The position numbers and the translations under genes are program-made. The notes under the pieces were generated by a model. It was not told where the DNA came from, searched no databases, and saw nothing but the letters and a program-made list of their open reading frames with translations. A DNA stretch of 64,000 bases from Sphingobium sp. AP49 (lineage in GTDB: Bacteria; Pseudomonadota; Alphaproteobacteria; Sphingomonadales; Sphingomonadaceae), in contig NZ_CP124576.1 of assembly GCF_000281715.2 (NCBI RefSeq), positions 813,501 to 877,500 of the forward strand. Direction: 5' to 3'. This document shows positions 17,849 to 26,479 of the stretch, piece after piece. Position 1 is the first letter of the stretch. Every line of letters begins with the position of its first letter.

Positions 17849-19212
17849 GCCGCCACACCTGCTTGTGGCTGCGCCGCATGTGGCAGGAATGGCTTATGTG
17901 TTTCTTCCTTTCGCTTGCGGGTCAGATAGGTGTCCAGGCCGATCTGCAGGGACAGCATCATGAAGATGAAGGGTTGGTAGGCGATACCCACGAAAAGCGA
18001 TCCGATCATGTAAACGATATGGCCTTGCTGGAGAGCGACGGCGAAGGGGGCGACCCAGGCTTCATCCGGCGCGTCGCGTTTGCGGTAAATCCGCCTGATG
18101 GCTTCGGTCCGGACGAAGCAACTGATGTGAAGAAGAGCCCAGAGGAAGAAGCCGAAATAGCCTTGCTCGCCCAGCATCTCGAAATAGGCGCTGTGATAGG
18201 CGCGGCCTTTGTCGGTGACGAGCCGCCGTTCCACGCGTTTCTCGTCGCCATCGCCGACTACATTCTGGGCGACATAGGTGAAGCTGTTCTGCAGATAATT
18301 GTCGAAGCCCCCTCCACCTGGATGGGCCTTCACATAATCGAGTGTCCACATCCACACCGCAACGCGCGTAGAGGCGCTTTCGTCACCCTGATGATTTTCG
18401 ATCGTCTGCATCCGCTTGGTAAAGCTGGCGGGCAGAAAGGGAATGGCGGCGAGGGCCGCGAAGGCGAGCAATGGGCCATAGACGAATTTGCGTTTGGACC
18501 GCAGCAGCATCATCCCGGCGAGAATCACGAGGCAGACGAGACCGGTCCGGGCTTCCGTTCCCACTGGCATCAGCATGCAGGCCAGGCAGAGGGCGTAGGC
18601 GAAGGCCTTAACCTTCCAGTCGGGCGGGAAGATGGTGCCATGGTGCGTCAGCCACAAAATGATCGGAATCAACGCAATCGCGACGCAGGAAATGATGCTG
18701 CCTTCATAAAGGCCGCTATTATTGTCGACCATCAGGTTCAGTACGCCATAGCCTCCACCTGACAGCGCCGTCTTCATGCCGCCATTGATGATGATCGTGC
18801 TGGCGCACAGCACCATGAACAGCGCCAGCGCTTCGATGCGCAACTTGGTACGAAGCACCAGCGGCAGGAACACGGCGAAGATGATTGCCTTCCAAACCCA
18901 GGCCCATTTGGTCGCGGCATTGATGGGGAAATCCGCTGTTGCGGTAGTGTAGCCGCACCAGGCCAGCAGGATCAGCAATAGAATCTGTCGTGCAGAAAAA
19001 CGGCAATCCTTCTTGTCATCAACCAATAGCCAGGCGCCCACCGCACAAACGAAGGCGATCAGGGAAATGGGGATGCTGTTCAGCAGGAAATAGGACAGCC
19101 GCTGGGGCGAAACGATGTCGATATAGGCATAGATGATGATCAGCAGGAAAGGACGCTTGAACCCCATCAGGAAAAAAATGCCGAGGAAGGCGATGAAGAA
19201 CAGGTCACGCAT
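17845..19212 (-). CDS. O-antigen-ligase-like protein, exosortase A system-associated
   Basis: Wzy/WaaL-type membrane protein. The start was set at ATG 19212 (MRDLFFIAFLGIFFLMGFKR), 455 residues. About ten membrane spans and a large periplasmic loop (about 280-370) with the VWMWTLDYVKAHPGGGGFDNYLQNS and AYHSAYFEMLGEQGYFGF segments, the hallmark of the Wzy_C domain. The N-terminus and the KRPFLLIIIYAYIDIVSPQRLSY pattern (read as two pieces) match the family annotated as putative O-glycosylation ligase, exosortase-A associated. It overlaps a 44-aa ORF at its start and the unknown membrane protein at its end. No exosortase gene is in the window. Confidence 0.85.
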   Translation of the reverse strand: MRDLFFIAFLGIFFLMGFKRPFLLIIIYAYIDIVSPQRLSYFLLNSIPISLIAFVCAVGAWLLVDDKKDCRFSARQILLLILLAWCGYTTATADFPINAATKWAWVWKAIIFAVFLPLVLRTKLRIEALALFMVLCASTIIINGGMKTALSGGGYGVLNLMVDNNSGLYEGSIISCVAIALIPIILWLTHHGTIFPPDWKVKAFAYALCLACMLMPVGTEARTGLVCLVILAGMMLLRSKRKFVYGPLLAFAALAAIPFLPASFTKRMQTIENHQGDESASTRVAVWMWTLDYVKAHPGGGGFDNYLQNSFTYVAQNVVGDGDEKRVERRLVTDKGRAYHSAYFEMLGEQGYFGFFLWALLHISCFVRTEAIRRIYRKRDAPDEAWVAPFAVALQQGHIVYMIGSLFVGIAYQPFIFMMLSLQIGLDTYLTRKRKEETHKPFLPHAAQPQAGVAA

Positions 19213-19339
19213 GCCCGCTATCCTTTTCGCGCGGGGGCGTCGGATCGATGTCGCGATCCAGGTCGGGGCGCGACAGCAGGCGCCATGCGGCGAGCAGTAT
19301 GACGCCATGACTGATCAGCAGGGATAGGGTATCAATCAT
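19205..19339 (-). CDS. 44-residue membrane ORF overlapping ligase start
   Basis: A short frame from ATG 19339 to TGA 19205. It begins MIDTLSLLISHGVILLAAW, one hydrophobic span of about 18 residues, then RLLSRPDLDRDID and a charged Pro-rich tail ending DSGHA. Its last 8 bases overlap the ligase ATG, the arrangement expected for translational coupling. The predicted topology (one span, charged cytoplasmic tail) is that of a small subunit or anchor. No strong ribosome binding site is visible upstream, which is the main doubt. Confidence 0.45.
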   Translation of the reverse strand: MIDTLSLLISHGVILLAAWRLLSRPDLDRDIDPTPPREKDSGHA

Positions 19340-19439
19340 TGCGCGCTTGGTTCGCCGGTCCTGGCCTCTTGTCCAACGATATCCCTAGCGTGACAGAGTT
19401 GACGGGGCGTTAAACCTTTTTCGGCAAAAAGTTAGGGCT

Positions 19440-20663
19440 ATGACTCGGATCCTTCATATCCTCGACCACAGCTTGCCGATGCACAGCGGCTATACCTTCC
19501 GCACGCGGGCGATCTTGCGGGCACAAATGGCCAAGGGCTGGGATGTTCGTGGCCTTACCGGCCGTCGTCACAGTGCTGGCGGACCATCGGATGCGACCGT
19601 GGATGGCCTTCGCTTTCACCGTACGCCGGGTGCTCCTGCCACGGGTAATGCCATTGTGCGGGAATGGCGTGATATTGCCGCCCATGCCGACGCGATCGAG
19701 TCGTTGGTCCAGCAATGGCGTCCCGATATCATTCACGCGCATTCGCCGGTGCTGAACGCGATCGCGGCACAGCGGGTTGCGCGCCGGCATGGCATTCCGA
19801 TCATCTATGAGATTCGCGCCTTCTGGGAGGACGCTGCTGTGGGCAACGGGACCGGCACGCAGGGCAGTGCGCGTTATTGGCTGACCCGTCAGCTCGAAAC
19901 CCGTGCCGTCCGCAGTTCTGACGCCGTTGCGGTCATTTGCGAAGGGTTGCGTTCGGACTTGATCGCCCGCGGCATTGATCCCGGCAAGATCATCGTGTCC
20001 CCCAATGGTGTCGATCTTGACCAATTCGGTACGCCATGCGCCCGCGACCCCGCGCTTTCCGCACGGTTGGGACTTGATGGTGCCGATGTAGTCGGCTTCA
20101 TTGGCAGCTTCTATGATTATGAGGGGCTGGACGATCTCATCGCAGCCATGCCGCGACTGGTGCGGTCGAGGCCGCGAGCCAAATTATTGCTGGTTGGCGG
20201 TGGCCCCTGTGAAGAGGCGTTGCGTGCGCAGGCGATGGCATCGCCCTTTGCCGATCACATTGTCTTTGTCGGCCGTGTTCCGCATGATCAGGTCGAACAT
20301 TATTACGCGCAGGTCGACATCTTGGCCTATCCGCGCAAGGCGATGCGCCTCACCGATCTGGTGACCCCGCTCAAGCCACTGGAGGCGATGGCGCAAGGGC
20401 GTCTGGTCGCCGCGTCGAGCGTTGGCGGCCATCGCGAACTGATAGAGGATGGCGTGACCGGTACATTGTTCGCACCGGATGCCCCTGCGGCGATCGCTGC
20501 GGCTCTGGCCGATTTGTTCGCCAACCGGGAAATCTGGGATCAGCGTCGAGCCGTTGCCCGTGCATTTGTTGAGCGTGAGCGTAACTGGTCGTCAAACATT
20601 TTGCGTTACGAGCCTGTTTACCAGCGGTTGCTGGACCGGACTGTGCACGCAAGGGCGGCCTGA
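19440..20663 (+). CDS. Glycosyltransferase family 4, exosortase A system-associated
   Basis: 407-residue GT-B enzyme. The opening ILHILDHSLPMHSGYTFRTR is the fingerprint of the exosortase-A-associated glycosyltransferase family. The N-terminal acceptor domain is about 1-190; the C-terminal GT4 nucleotide-sugar domain starts at VVGFIGSFYDYEGLDDLI and holds the PRKAMRLTDLVTPLKPLEAMA loop in place of the usual EX7E. It is divergent from the ligase operon with 100 bp between the starts. It probably adds a sugar during exopolysaccharide assembly; the sugar is not known. Confidence 0.88.
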   Translation: MTRILHILDHSLPMHSGYTFRTRAILRAQMAKGWDVRGLTGRRHSAGGPSDATVDGLRFHRTPGAPATGNAIVREWRDIAAHADAIESLVQQWRPDIIHAHSPVLNAIAAQRVARRHGIPIIYEIRAFWEDAAVGNGTGTQGSARYWLTRQLETRAVRSSDAVAVICEGLRSDLIARGIDPGKIIVSPNGVDLDQFGTPCARDPALSARLGLDGADVVGFIGSFYDYEGLDDLIAAMPRLVRSRPRAKLLLVGGGPCEEALRAQAMASPFADHIVFVGRVPHDQVEHYYAQVDILAYPRKAMRLTDLVTPLKPLEAMAQGRLVAASSVGGHRELIEDGVTGTLFAPDAPAAIAAALADLFANREIWDQRRAVARAFVERERNWSSNILRYEPVYQRLLDRTVHARAA

Positions 20664-20671
20664 TCAGGGCC

Positions 20672-21754
20672 GTGATGATGCCGAGGTTCAAGGGACCGGG
20701 ACGCACTATGTTGGCCGCAGCGATCGTGGCCGGATTGTTCGTCCTGACGATGCCCGTCGGCCTGGTCGAAACGCTGGTGGCATCCAGCGGCCTGAGCGAG
20801 GCGATCCCGGCAGCGGGGCCGCCGCTTGGGCTGAAGGCCCGGCTATTGCTGGCTGGGTTCGGGGCCATGATGGCGGTCGGAATGGTTGCGGCAGTTCGTA
20901 GGCGCCCAGCCGATCCGACGGCCATTGGGTGGAGAAAGAGAATAGGAGCATGGCGCGGTTTTCGCGCCCAAGGAGCAAGAAGAATGGGTTTCGCATTTGC
21001 CAAGCTGACTGCGCTGGCGCGGGGACGCAATGTTCCTGTCGTTGACGAAGGAACGCCGGCGCTTCGTCGCGCCGACGCCCATCCTGACGCGCCCGCCCGC
21101 GCACCTATCTTCGCCAGCCGTGACTTTAACGGGCTCGATATCTTTTCGCGGCCGGAAACGGGGCGCCGCAGGCTGGTCGTCAATCCGGAACCGGGAGACA
21201 GGCCTGCGGAGCCCAGCATTGCATTCGCGATGCCCAGCGCACCCGAGCCGCTACCGGTCGAGGAACTGAATCTGGCGGCTTTCGCGGTCCCCGCCGATCC
21301 TGAACCAGCGCCCGAACCTGTTTCTATGCCACTGGCCCGTCCCCCCTTCGCCGCGCCCGAGGATGCGGTGTTTGAGTCTTGGGAGGATGATGCGCACAGT
21401 GAGGATATGGCCAACGGCGACCTTGTGTACGAGTCGCTGGCGACTGTGGATATATCATCCGAGCCGGATGCGCCGACGCTCGCAGCTATCGGGATGGAAC
21501 AGGCCATATCCATGCCGGCCATGCAGCCTGCGCGTAAAATCGAGGATATGACACTTGCCGAACTGACCGAAAGGCTTGAGCGCGGCCTGGCGCAACGCAG
21601 TCGCCATGCTGCAGGGCCACATCCTGCCCGTGTGATTGCCGATATGCCGGTGGCCTCCGCCGTGCCTGTGCGGGACATGGTTGAACAGGACGTCGATGAA
21701 GCTTTGCGGGCGGCTCTTGGTACCTTGCGTTCGATGACTGGCCACGGGCGCTGA
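20672..21754 (+). CDS. Membrane-anchored hypothetical with long acidic linker
   Basis: 360 residues. Two hydrophobic spans (about 12-33 and 55-76) lie at the N-terminus, then a basic stretch (RKRIGAWRGFRAQGARR), then a roughly 200-residue low-complexity linker rich in Pro, Ala, Glu and Asp, and a short conserved-looking C-terminus (IEDMTLAELTERLERGLAQR ... VDEALRAALGTLRSM). It reads as an inner-membrane scaffold. The frame opens with GTG 20672 followed by ATG 20675 and 20678. It starts 8 bp after the glycosyltransferase stop, so they are probably co-transcribed. I do not recognise a family. Confidence 0.6.
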   Translation: MMMPRFKGPGRTMLAAAIVAGLFVLTMPVGLVETLVASSGLSEAIPAAGPPLGLKARLLLAGFGAMMAVGMVAAVRRRPADPTAIGWRKRIGAWRGFRAQGARRMGFAFAKLTALARGRNVPVVDEGTPALRRADAHPDAPARAPIFASRDFNGLDIFSRPETGRRRLVVNPEPGDRPAEPSIAFAMPSAPEPLPVEELNLAAFAVPADPEPAPEPVSMPLARPPFAAPEDAVFESWEDDAHSEDMANGDLVYESLATVDISSEPDAPTLAAIGMEQAISMPAMQPARKIEDMTLAELTERLERGLAQRSRHAAGPHPARVIADMPVASAVPVRDMVEQDVDEALRAALGTLRSMTGHGR

Positions 21755-21766
21755 TATGACATCATT

Positions 21767-21791
21767 GCATCGGCGTTGATCGCGCCGATGC
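21767..21791. terminator. Hairpin between convergent genes
   Basis: Perfect 9-bp stem GCATCGGCG/CGCCGATGC with a 7-nt loop; its right arm touches the stop codon of the minus-strand gene. There is no T-run on either strand, so it may be a weak terminator or an RNA 3'-end protector. Confidence 0.35.
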
Positions 21792-22162
21792 TACCAGTCC
21801 TCGATTGTGAGGGCGGAGAGTTCAATCCATATCCCGTCCGTACCCGGCCGGCTGTCGTCGACCGTGATATCGGCGACGAAGTGCCCCGGCAGCTTCCATT
21901 CCACGTCTTCAAGCCCCCGTATGAAATGATCCCGGCGCGTCGTCGCGTCCTGGCCCTCGATACCCAACAGCATGACATGGCGCCGGCCCTCGAACAGCGC
22001 GCTTGCCCAGGGGCGGCTGCTTGCCTGCCTGATGGTGAGCGGCATGCCGATGCGATCGGCGATTTGTGCCAGCAGTCGAGGCAGGGGATCGACTTGGCGA
22101 TTTCCTATTCCTTTATTTTGGACCAGGTTTGAACGATTGAAAATGCCATCAGCGCTTGTCAT
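21791..22162 (-). CDS. Conserved hypothetical coupled to small DNA-binding-like gene
   Basis: 123 residues, no signal peptide and no membrane span; mixed alpha/beta with a C-terminal strand-rich half ending WIELSALTIEDW. The ATG at 22162 overlaps the stop of the upstream 61-residue gene by 4 bp, so the two are translated together. The pair is divergent from the S24 regulator and shares its operator region. I do not recognise the family and cannot assign a function. Confidence 0.6.
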   Translation of the reverse strand: MTSADGIFNRSNLVQNKGIGNRQVDPLPRLLAQIADRIGMPLTIRQASSRPWASALFEGRRHVMLLGIEGQDATTRRDHFIRGLEDVEWKLPGHFVADITVDDSRPGTDGIWIELSALTIEDW

Positions 22163-22344
22163 TGACCGGCACTCCTGCGATATTCGTTCATGAAATGTTC
22201 TATCCGTCTTTTCACCCGTTCTCCCGGTTCGCGTCCATGACGTATGTCGTGGACCAGGCGCGGATCGCGTACAGATTCCCGGCCGAAGCGGGTGGCAGCG
22301 ATATTTTGTTCATGCAGAAATTTCTCGATCGTGCGCAGCAGCAT
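22159..22344 (-). CDS. Small FGR-type putative DNA-binding protein
   Basis: 61 residues, helical and basic. The segment ATRFGRESVRDPRLVHDIRHG looks like a minimal helix-turn-helix: a 'FGR.avrDPRLV.dlR.GReP' pattern that I recognise from many small alphaproteobacterial ORFs without known function. A good ribosome binding site (GGAGGA) lies 8 bases before ATG 22344. It is translationally coupled to the downstream 123-residue gene and divergent from the S24 regulator. Confidence 0.7.
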   Translation of the reverse strand: MLLRTIEKFLHEQNIAATRFGRESVRDPRLVHDIRHGREPGERVKRRIEHFMNEYRRSAGQ

Positions 22345-22390
22345 CGCCGGAATCCTCCTCTGTCGATCCGATTCGCCCCCTGCGAATCAA

Positions 22391-22443
22391 TAGGTATTTC
22401 CCTATTTCATATTCATTTTCCTACTTGTCTAGGAAAATTCCTA
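22391..22443. promoter_or_regulatory. Phased array of CCTA/TAGG half-sites at S24 regulator promoter
   Basis: Half-sites begin at 22391 (TAGG), 22401 (CCTA), 22420 (CCTA), 22430 (TAGG) and 22440 (CCTA). Spacings are 10, 19, 10 and 10 bp, so all lie near one helix face. Two form TAGG-N6-CCTA palindromes (22391-22404, 22430-22443) and one CCTA-N6-TAGG within TTTTCCTA...TAGGAAAA (22416-22437). The patch is AT-rich and ends 16 bp before the regulator's ATG. It is probably the operator for the S24 protein, by autoregulation (inference). Confidence 0.6.
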
Positions 22444-22459
22444 TCATTATGGATGTAAC

Positions 22460-23128
22460 ATGGATGAACCACAGGATCCCCGTGCCGCACTGGATCGGTT
22501 GATCGCCGAGCGTGGAGAAAATTATGCCGATCTGTCCCGATTGATTGGCCGTAACCCGGCCTATATTCAGCAGTTCATCAAACGCGGTACGCCGCGCAAG
22601 CTGGACGAGGAAGATCGCCGCATCCTTGCTCGCTATTTTGGTGTCGCTGAAACGGCGCTGGGCAGCGTCCCAGCGCGTATCGCGCCAGTAACGCGGTCCC
22701 GCGGTTTGCCGATGGTCGTTGCGGTGCCACGCCTGGCACTTGGTGCATCCGCCGGCGCCGGGTCGCTGGACGAGGATGAGCGCGCGGCGGGGGTGATGGC
22801 GTTCGACGCCCAATGGCTCCGCAATCTGGGTGTACGGCCGCAGCGCGCGTCGATCATTCGCGTGGATGGTGAATCGATGGCGCCGACGCTGACGGATGGC
22901 GATGACATCATGGTCGATCATGAGGATGATGCTTCCCGCTTGCGCGACGGTGTCTATGTGCTCCGGCTTGACGGGGTGTTGATGGTCAAACGGATCGCAA
23001 CGGGGCCGTTACGCGGTCGCTTCAGTGTATTGAGCGACAATCCCCATTATCCCGACTGGGCCGATATCGATCCTGCGATGGTGGCGATCGTGGGCCGGGT
23101 GGTGTGGACCGGGCGGAGACTGGCCTGA
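22460..23128 (+). CDS. S24-family (LexA/CI-like) transcriptional regulator
   Basis: 222 residues. An N-terminal HTH-like part (about 10-62, YADLSRLIGRNPAYIQQFIKR) is joined to a C-terminal peptidase S24 domain. The catalytic dyad is visible: Ser139 in DGESMAPTL and Lys177 in VLMVKRI. A candidate self-cleavage Ala98-Gly99 lies in the linker GASAGAGS. Such proteins repress targets until self-cleavage or a signal. It is not the main LexA, whose HTH is different. The Shine-Dalgarno is weak (GGATG). The dense half-site array just upstream suggests autoregulation. Confidence 0.85.
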   Translation: MDEPQDPRAALDRLIAERGENYADLSRLIGRNPAYIQQFIKRGTPRKLDEEDRRILARYFGVAETALGSVPARIAPVTRSRGLPMVVAVPRLALGASAGAGSLDEDERAAGVMAFDAQWLRNLGVRPQRASIIRVDGESMAPTLTDGDDIMVDHEDDASRLRDGVYVLRLDGVLMVKRIATGPLRGRFSVLSDNPHYPDWADIDPAMVAIVGRVVWTGRRLA

Positions 23129-23195
23129 TACATCATCCCTCCCTTTACAGGCGCGTGACTCGCTCTATCTCCACGAGGGACAGGAAGAGGCAATT

Positions 23196-24113
23196 GTGAA
23201 CGACAATGGGGCGGTGATCCGCAAGGCGATCGAATGGCGCGGCGCGCCGATGGCGCTGGCGACGGTTGTGTCCACCTGGGGATCGGCGCCGCGGCCGCGC
23301 GGCAGCCATATGCTTGTGCATCAGGATGGCCGGCTGGAGGGGAGTATCTCGGGCGGTTGTGTCGAGACCGACGTGTTGCAGCGCGCTGCCGAGGTGATCG
23401 CCGGACGCCCGGGTCATGTCGAGCGCTATGGCGTGGCTGACGGTGACGCCTGGGAGGTCGGGCTGCCCTGTGGCGGCGAGATTCAGGTACTTGTGCAGCC
23501 AGTTGGAGACGAAGGCTTTGCCCCGATGCTGTTCGACCGGATCGCGACGGAAAGCGCGCGGGGACGGGCGCTGACTTTATCGACCGACCTGGAAAGCGGC
23601 CTGACGCAGGAAGGAGAGGGCGAGGGGCGGTTCATCAACCGTTATGATCCGCCCAGACAGTTGCTGATTGTCGGCGCGGTGCAGATTGCTCAGTCGCTCG
23701 CGGCGCTGGCGCAGGCGATCGACGTTGCCCCGGTGATCATCGATCCGCGCGGACGTTTCCTGACGGCAGAGCGTTTTCCTGGCATCGAACTGGATGATCG
23801 CTGGCCGGACGAGGCGATCGCGACACGGCATCCGGGCGAATCCACGGCGGTGGTGACCCTGAGCCACGACATAAAGATTGATGATCCCGCGCTGCTGGCG
23901 GCACTGAACGCGCCGACCGGCTACGTCGCGGCGCTAGGATCGCGCCGCAGCCATGCCGCGCGACTGGATCGATTGGCGATGCAGGGCATGAAACCGGCGG
24001 ATCTGGCACGGATTGACGGTCCGGCCGGGCTCGACATCGGCGCGACCGGCGCGGCGGAGATCGCCCTGTCGATTTGCGCCGGCATGATCGCAGGCTTCAA
24101 CGCCAAGCGCTGA
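23196..24113 (+). CDS. xdhC: XdhC/CoxI-family molybdoenzyme maturation protein
   Basis: 305 residues. XdhC binds molybdenum cofactor and helps its sulfuration and insertion into xanthine dehydrogenase-type enzymes. The N-terminal XdhC domain has STWGSAPRPRGSHMLV and the SISGGCVETDV motif; the C-terminal Rossmann-like domain begins LLIVGAVQIAQSLA and ends with GATGAAEIALSICAGMIA. It starts with GTG 23196 behind AGGAAGAGG. No xdhA/xdhB or cox structural genes are in the window, so its client is elsewhere. Its stop abuts the convergent ybdD stop. Confidence 0.9.
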   Translation: MNDNGAVIRKAIEWRGAPMALATVVSTWGSAPRPRGSHMLVHQDGRLEGSISGGCVETDVLQRAAEVIAGRPGHVERYGVADGDAWEVGLPCGGEIQVLVQPVGDEGFAPMLFDRIATESARGRALTLSTDLESGLTQEGEGEGRFINRYDPPRQLLIVGAVQIAQSLAALAQAIDVAPVIIDPRGRFLTAERFPGIELDDRWPDEAIATRHPGESTAVVTLSHDIKIDDPALLAALNAPTGYVAALGSRRSHAARLDRLAMQGMKPADLARIDGPAGLDIGATGAAEIALSICAGMIAGFNAKR

Positions 24114-24299
24114 TTAGCAGCATTTTCCGCCATTCTTGCCGCCATAGCGCGCCTCTTGCCGATTACGGAAGAAGGTGATGCGGTCCATCGGCGCGTGGCC
24201 GGGATGCTGCTCACGCATGTGGTGTAGATAGGTGTCATAGTCGGGTTGGCCGACCATGAGATGCAGCATGCGCCGCAGTGTTTGCAGGAACGGGCTCAT
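24114..24299 (-). CDS. ybdD: YbdD/YjiX-family CstA partner
   Basis: 61 residues matching the YbdD family: MVGQPDYDTYLHHMREQHPGHAPMD is the conserved core (here read in two pieces) and the C-terminus ends in a GGKCC cysteine pair. It overlaps the cstA stop by 4 bp (ATGA). YbdD-type proteins accompany CstA/BtsT pyruvate transporters and are needed for their activity in enterobacteria; the same role here is inferred from the coupling. Confidence 0.9.
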   Translation of the reverse strand: MSPFLQTLRRMLHLMVGQPDYDTYLHHMREQHPGHAPMDRITFFRNRQEARYGGKNGGKCC

Positions 24300-26344
24300 G
24301 GCGCGGTGACCAATTGCGCCGGAATCTCGCGCGCGGTCGCGGCTGGAATGCGCCGCGCGGCAACGCAGGTGCGGACGGTGAAGACCAGCAGCGACAGGAC
24401 GACCGCCAGGAAGATCGCGACCAGCCCGGCATCGACATAATCGTTGAACAATATCTGGCGCATTTCCGCCATCGCCTTGGCCGGCGCCAGCACCTCGCCC
24501 TTGTCGAGGGCGGCGCTATATTTGGCGGCATGGGCCAGGAAGCCAACCTTCGCATCGGCCGAGAACAGTTTCAGGAAGCCGGCCGACAGCGTGCAGATCA
24601 GCAGCCAGGCGGCGGGCACCATCGTCACCCAGGCGAAGCGGTCGCGCTTCATGCGGAACAGCACGGCGGTGCCCAGCATCAGCGCGATCGCCGCGAGCAT
24701 CTGGTTGGAAATGCCGAATACCGGCCACAGCGTGTTCACCCCGCCCAGCGGATCGGTTACGCCCTGATAGAGGAAGAAGCCCCATGCCGCGACGCACAGG
24801 CCCGTGGCGATGAAGCCGGGCAACTGGCTCTTGCTGTCCTTGAAGCTCGGCACGGCGAGCGCGATCAGATCCTGCAGCATGAAGCGGCCGGCGCGGGTGC
24901 CGGCATCGACGGCGGTCAGGATGAACAGCGCCTCGAACAGGATGGCGAAATGATACCAGAAGGCCTTCATCGCCGGGCCACCAAACACATGGCTGAAGAT
25001 TTCCGCCATCGCGACCGCCAGGGTCGGTGCGCCGCCGGCCCGGCTGATGATCGTGTGCTCGCCGACATCCCTGGCCGTCTGGGCGATCAGGTCCGGGCTG
25101 ATCGGGAAGCCCATGGCGGTGACGGCGGCGGACACGCTGGCAGGATCGGTGCCGATCACGGCGGCCGGGCTGTTCATCGTGAAATAAATACCCGGGTCCA
25201 GGATCGACGCGCCGACCAGCGCCATGATCGCCACGAATGCCTCCATCAGCATCGCGCCATAGCCGATCAGCGGCGCGTCGCTCTCGGTCGCGATCAGCTT
25301 GGGCGTGGTGCCGCTGGCGATCAGCGCGTGGAAGCCTGACACCGCGCCGCAGGCAATGGTTATGAACAGGAAGGGGAAGAGGCCGCCCGACCAGACCGGC
25401 CCGCCGCCGGCAGCGAACTGGGTGACGGCGTGCATCTTGAGCGGCGGCGCCATGATGACGATGCCGATCGCCAGCGCGGCGATCGCCCCGATCTTGAGGA
25501 AGGTGGACAGATAATCGCGCGGCGCCAGCAGCAGCCAGACCGGCAGCACCGAAGCCACCGCGCCATAGCCGATCAATATCCAGCAGAGCTGCACCGGGGT
25601 GAAGGTGAAGATCGGCCCCCAGACCGGCGATTGGGCGATCGCCTGGCCATAGACGATCGCCGCGAGCAGGCCGATCAGGCCCAGGATCGACACTTCGCCG
25701 ATGCGGCCGGGACGAACCCAGCGCGTATAGGCACCCATCGCCATGGCCAGCGGCACGGTGGCGGCGACGGTGAACATGCCCCAGGGGCTTTCCGCCAGTG
25801 CCTTGACCACAATCAGCGCCAGCACGGCCAGGATGATGACCATGATCATGAAGGCGCCGAACAGCGCGATGGCGCCGGCGACCTGGCCCATTTCCATGCG
25901 GATGAGTTCGCCCAGCGACTTGCCGTCGCGGCGCATGGAGATGAACAGGACCATGAAGTCCTGCACCGCACCGGCCAGCACGACGCCGGCAATGATCCAC
26001 AGCGTGCCGGGCAGATAGCCCATCTGTGCCGCCAGCACCGGCCCGACCAGCGGTCCCGCCCCGGCGATCGCGGCGAAATGATGGCCGAACAGGACGGTGC
26101 GGTCGGTCGCCACATAGTCCAGCCCGTCGGCACGGCGGATCGCTGGTGTCGGCCGGGCTGGATCGAGCCGCATCACCTCACGCGCGATGAACAGCGCATA
26201 ATAGCGATAGGCGACCAGGAAACAGCTGACGGCGGCGACCACGATCCACAGCGCATTGACCGTTTCGCCGCGCGAGACTGCGACGACCGCCAGCGACACC
26301 GCGCCCACCAGCGCAGTCAGTATCCATGGAATGTGCCGGGTCAT
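24296..26344 (-). CDS. cstA: CstA-family carbon starvation/pyruvate transporter
   Basis: 682 residues, about 16-18 membrane spans across the whole length. Family signatures include FGHHFAAIAGAGPLVGPVLA, FHALIASGTTPKLI and DAGTRAGRFMLQD. CstA and its relative BtsT are proton-coupled pyruvate (peptide) transporters induced on carbon starvation in E. coli. It forms an operon with ybdD, which it overlaps. No two-component BtsSR-type regulator lies alongside, so control must act elsewhere. Confidence 0.95.
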   Translation of the reverse strand: MTRHIPWILTALVGAVSLAVVAVSRGETVNALWIVVAAVSCFLVAYRYYALFIAREVMRLDPARPTPAIRRADGLDYVATDRTVLFGHHFAAIAGAGPLVGPVLAAQMGYLPGTLWIIAGVVLAGAVQDFMVLFISMRRDGKSLGELIRMEMGQVAGAIALFGAFMIMVIILAVLALIVVKALAESPWGMFTVAATVPLAMAMGAYTRWVRPGRIGEVSILGLIGLLAAIVYGQAIAQSPVWGPIFTFTPVQLCWILIGYGAVASVLPVWLLLAPRDYLSTFLKIGAIAALAIGIVIMAPPLKMHAVTQFAAGGGPVWSGGLFPFLFITIACGAVSGFHALIASGTTPKLIATESDAPLIGYGAMLMEAFVAIMALVGASILDPGIYFTMNSPAAVIGTDPASVSAAVTAMGFPISPDLIAQTARDVGEHTIISRAGGAPTLAVAMAEIFSHVFGGPAMKAFWYHFAILFEALFILTAVDAGTRAGRFMLQDLIALAVPSFKDSKSQLPGFIATGLCVAAWGFFLYQGVTDPLGGVNTLWPVFGISNQMLAAIALMLGTAVLFRMKRDRFAWVTMVPAAWLLICTLSAGFLKLFSADAKVGFLAHAAKYSAALDKGEVLAPAKAMAEMRQILFNDYVDAGLVAIFLAVVLSLLVFTVRTCVAARRIPAATAREIPAQLVTAP

Positions 26345-26479
26345 CGCTCTCTCAAGGGTTCGGGATAGGGATTGGGCGCCACACTAGGCCGCTCCCCCCG
26401 AAAGACAACCGCTTGTCGGGGTTAGGGGATTTGCCGCCGCTCGTTCGTCCATCGGAGTGAACAGGGCAGGAGGCATCGC

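Noticed and set aside
17117..21754. Complete exosortase/PEP-CTERM system
   Set aside because: Only the ligase-like and glycosyltransferase associates are here; no exosortase (EpsH/XrtA) or PEP-CTERM substrate was found in the window.
24278..26368. Plus-strand frames of 300+ codons opposite cstA that could look like a gene
   Set aside because: They are antisense shadows: full of Arg/His/Gln/Asp repeats and no domain, while cstA is a strong membrane-protein match.
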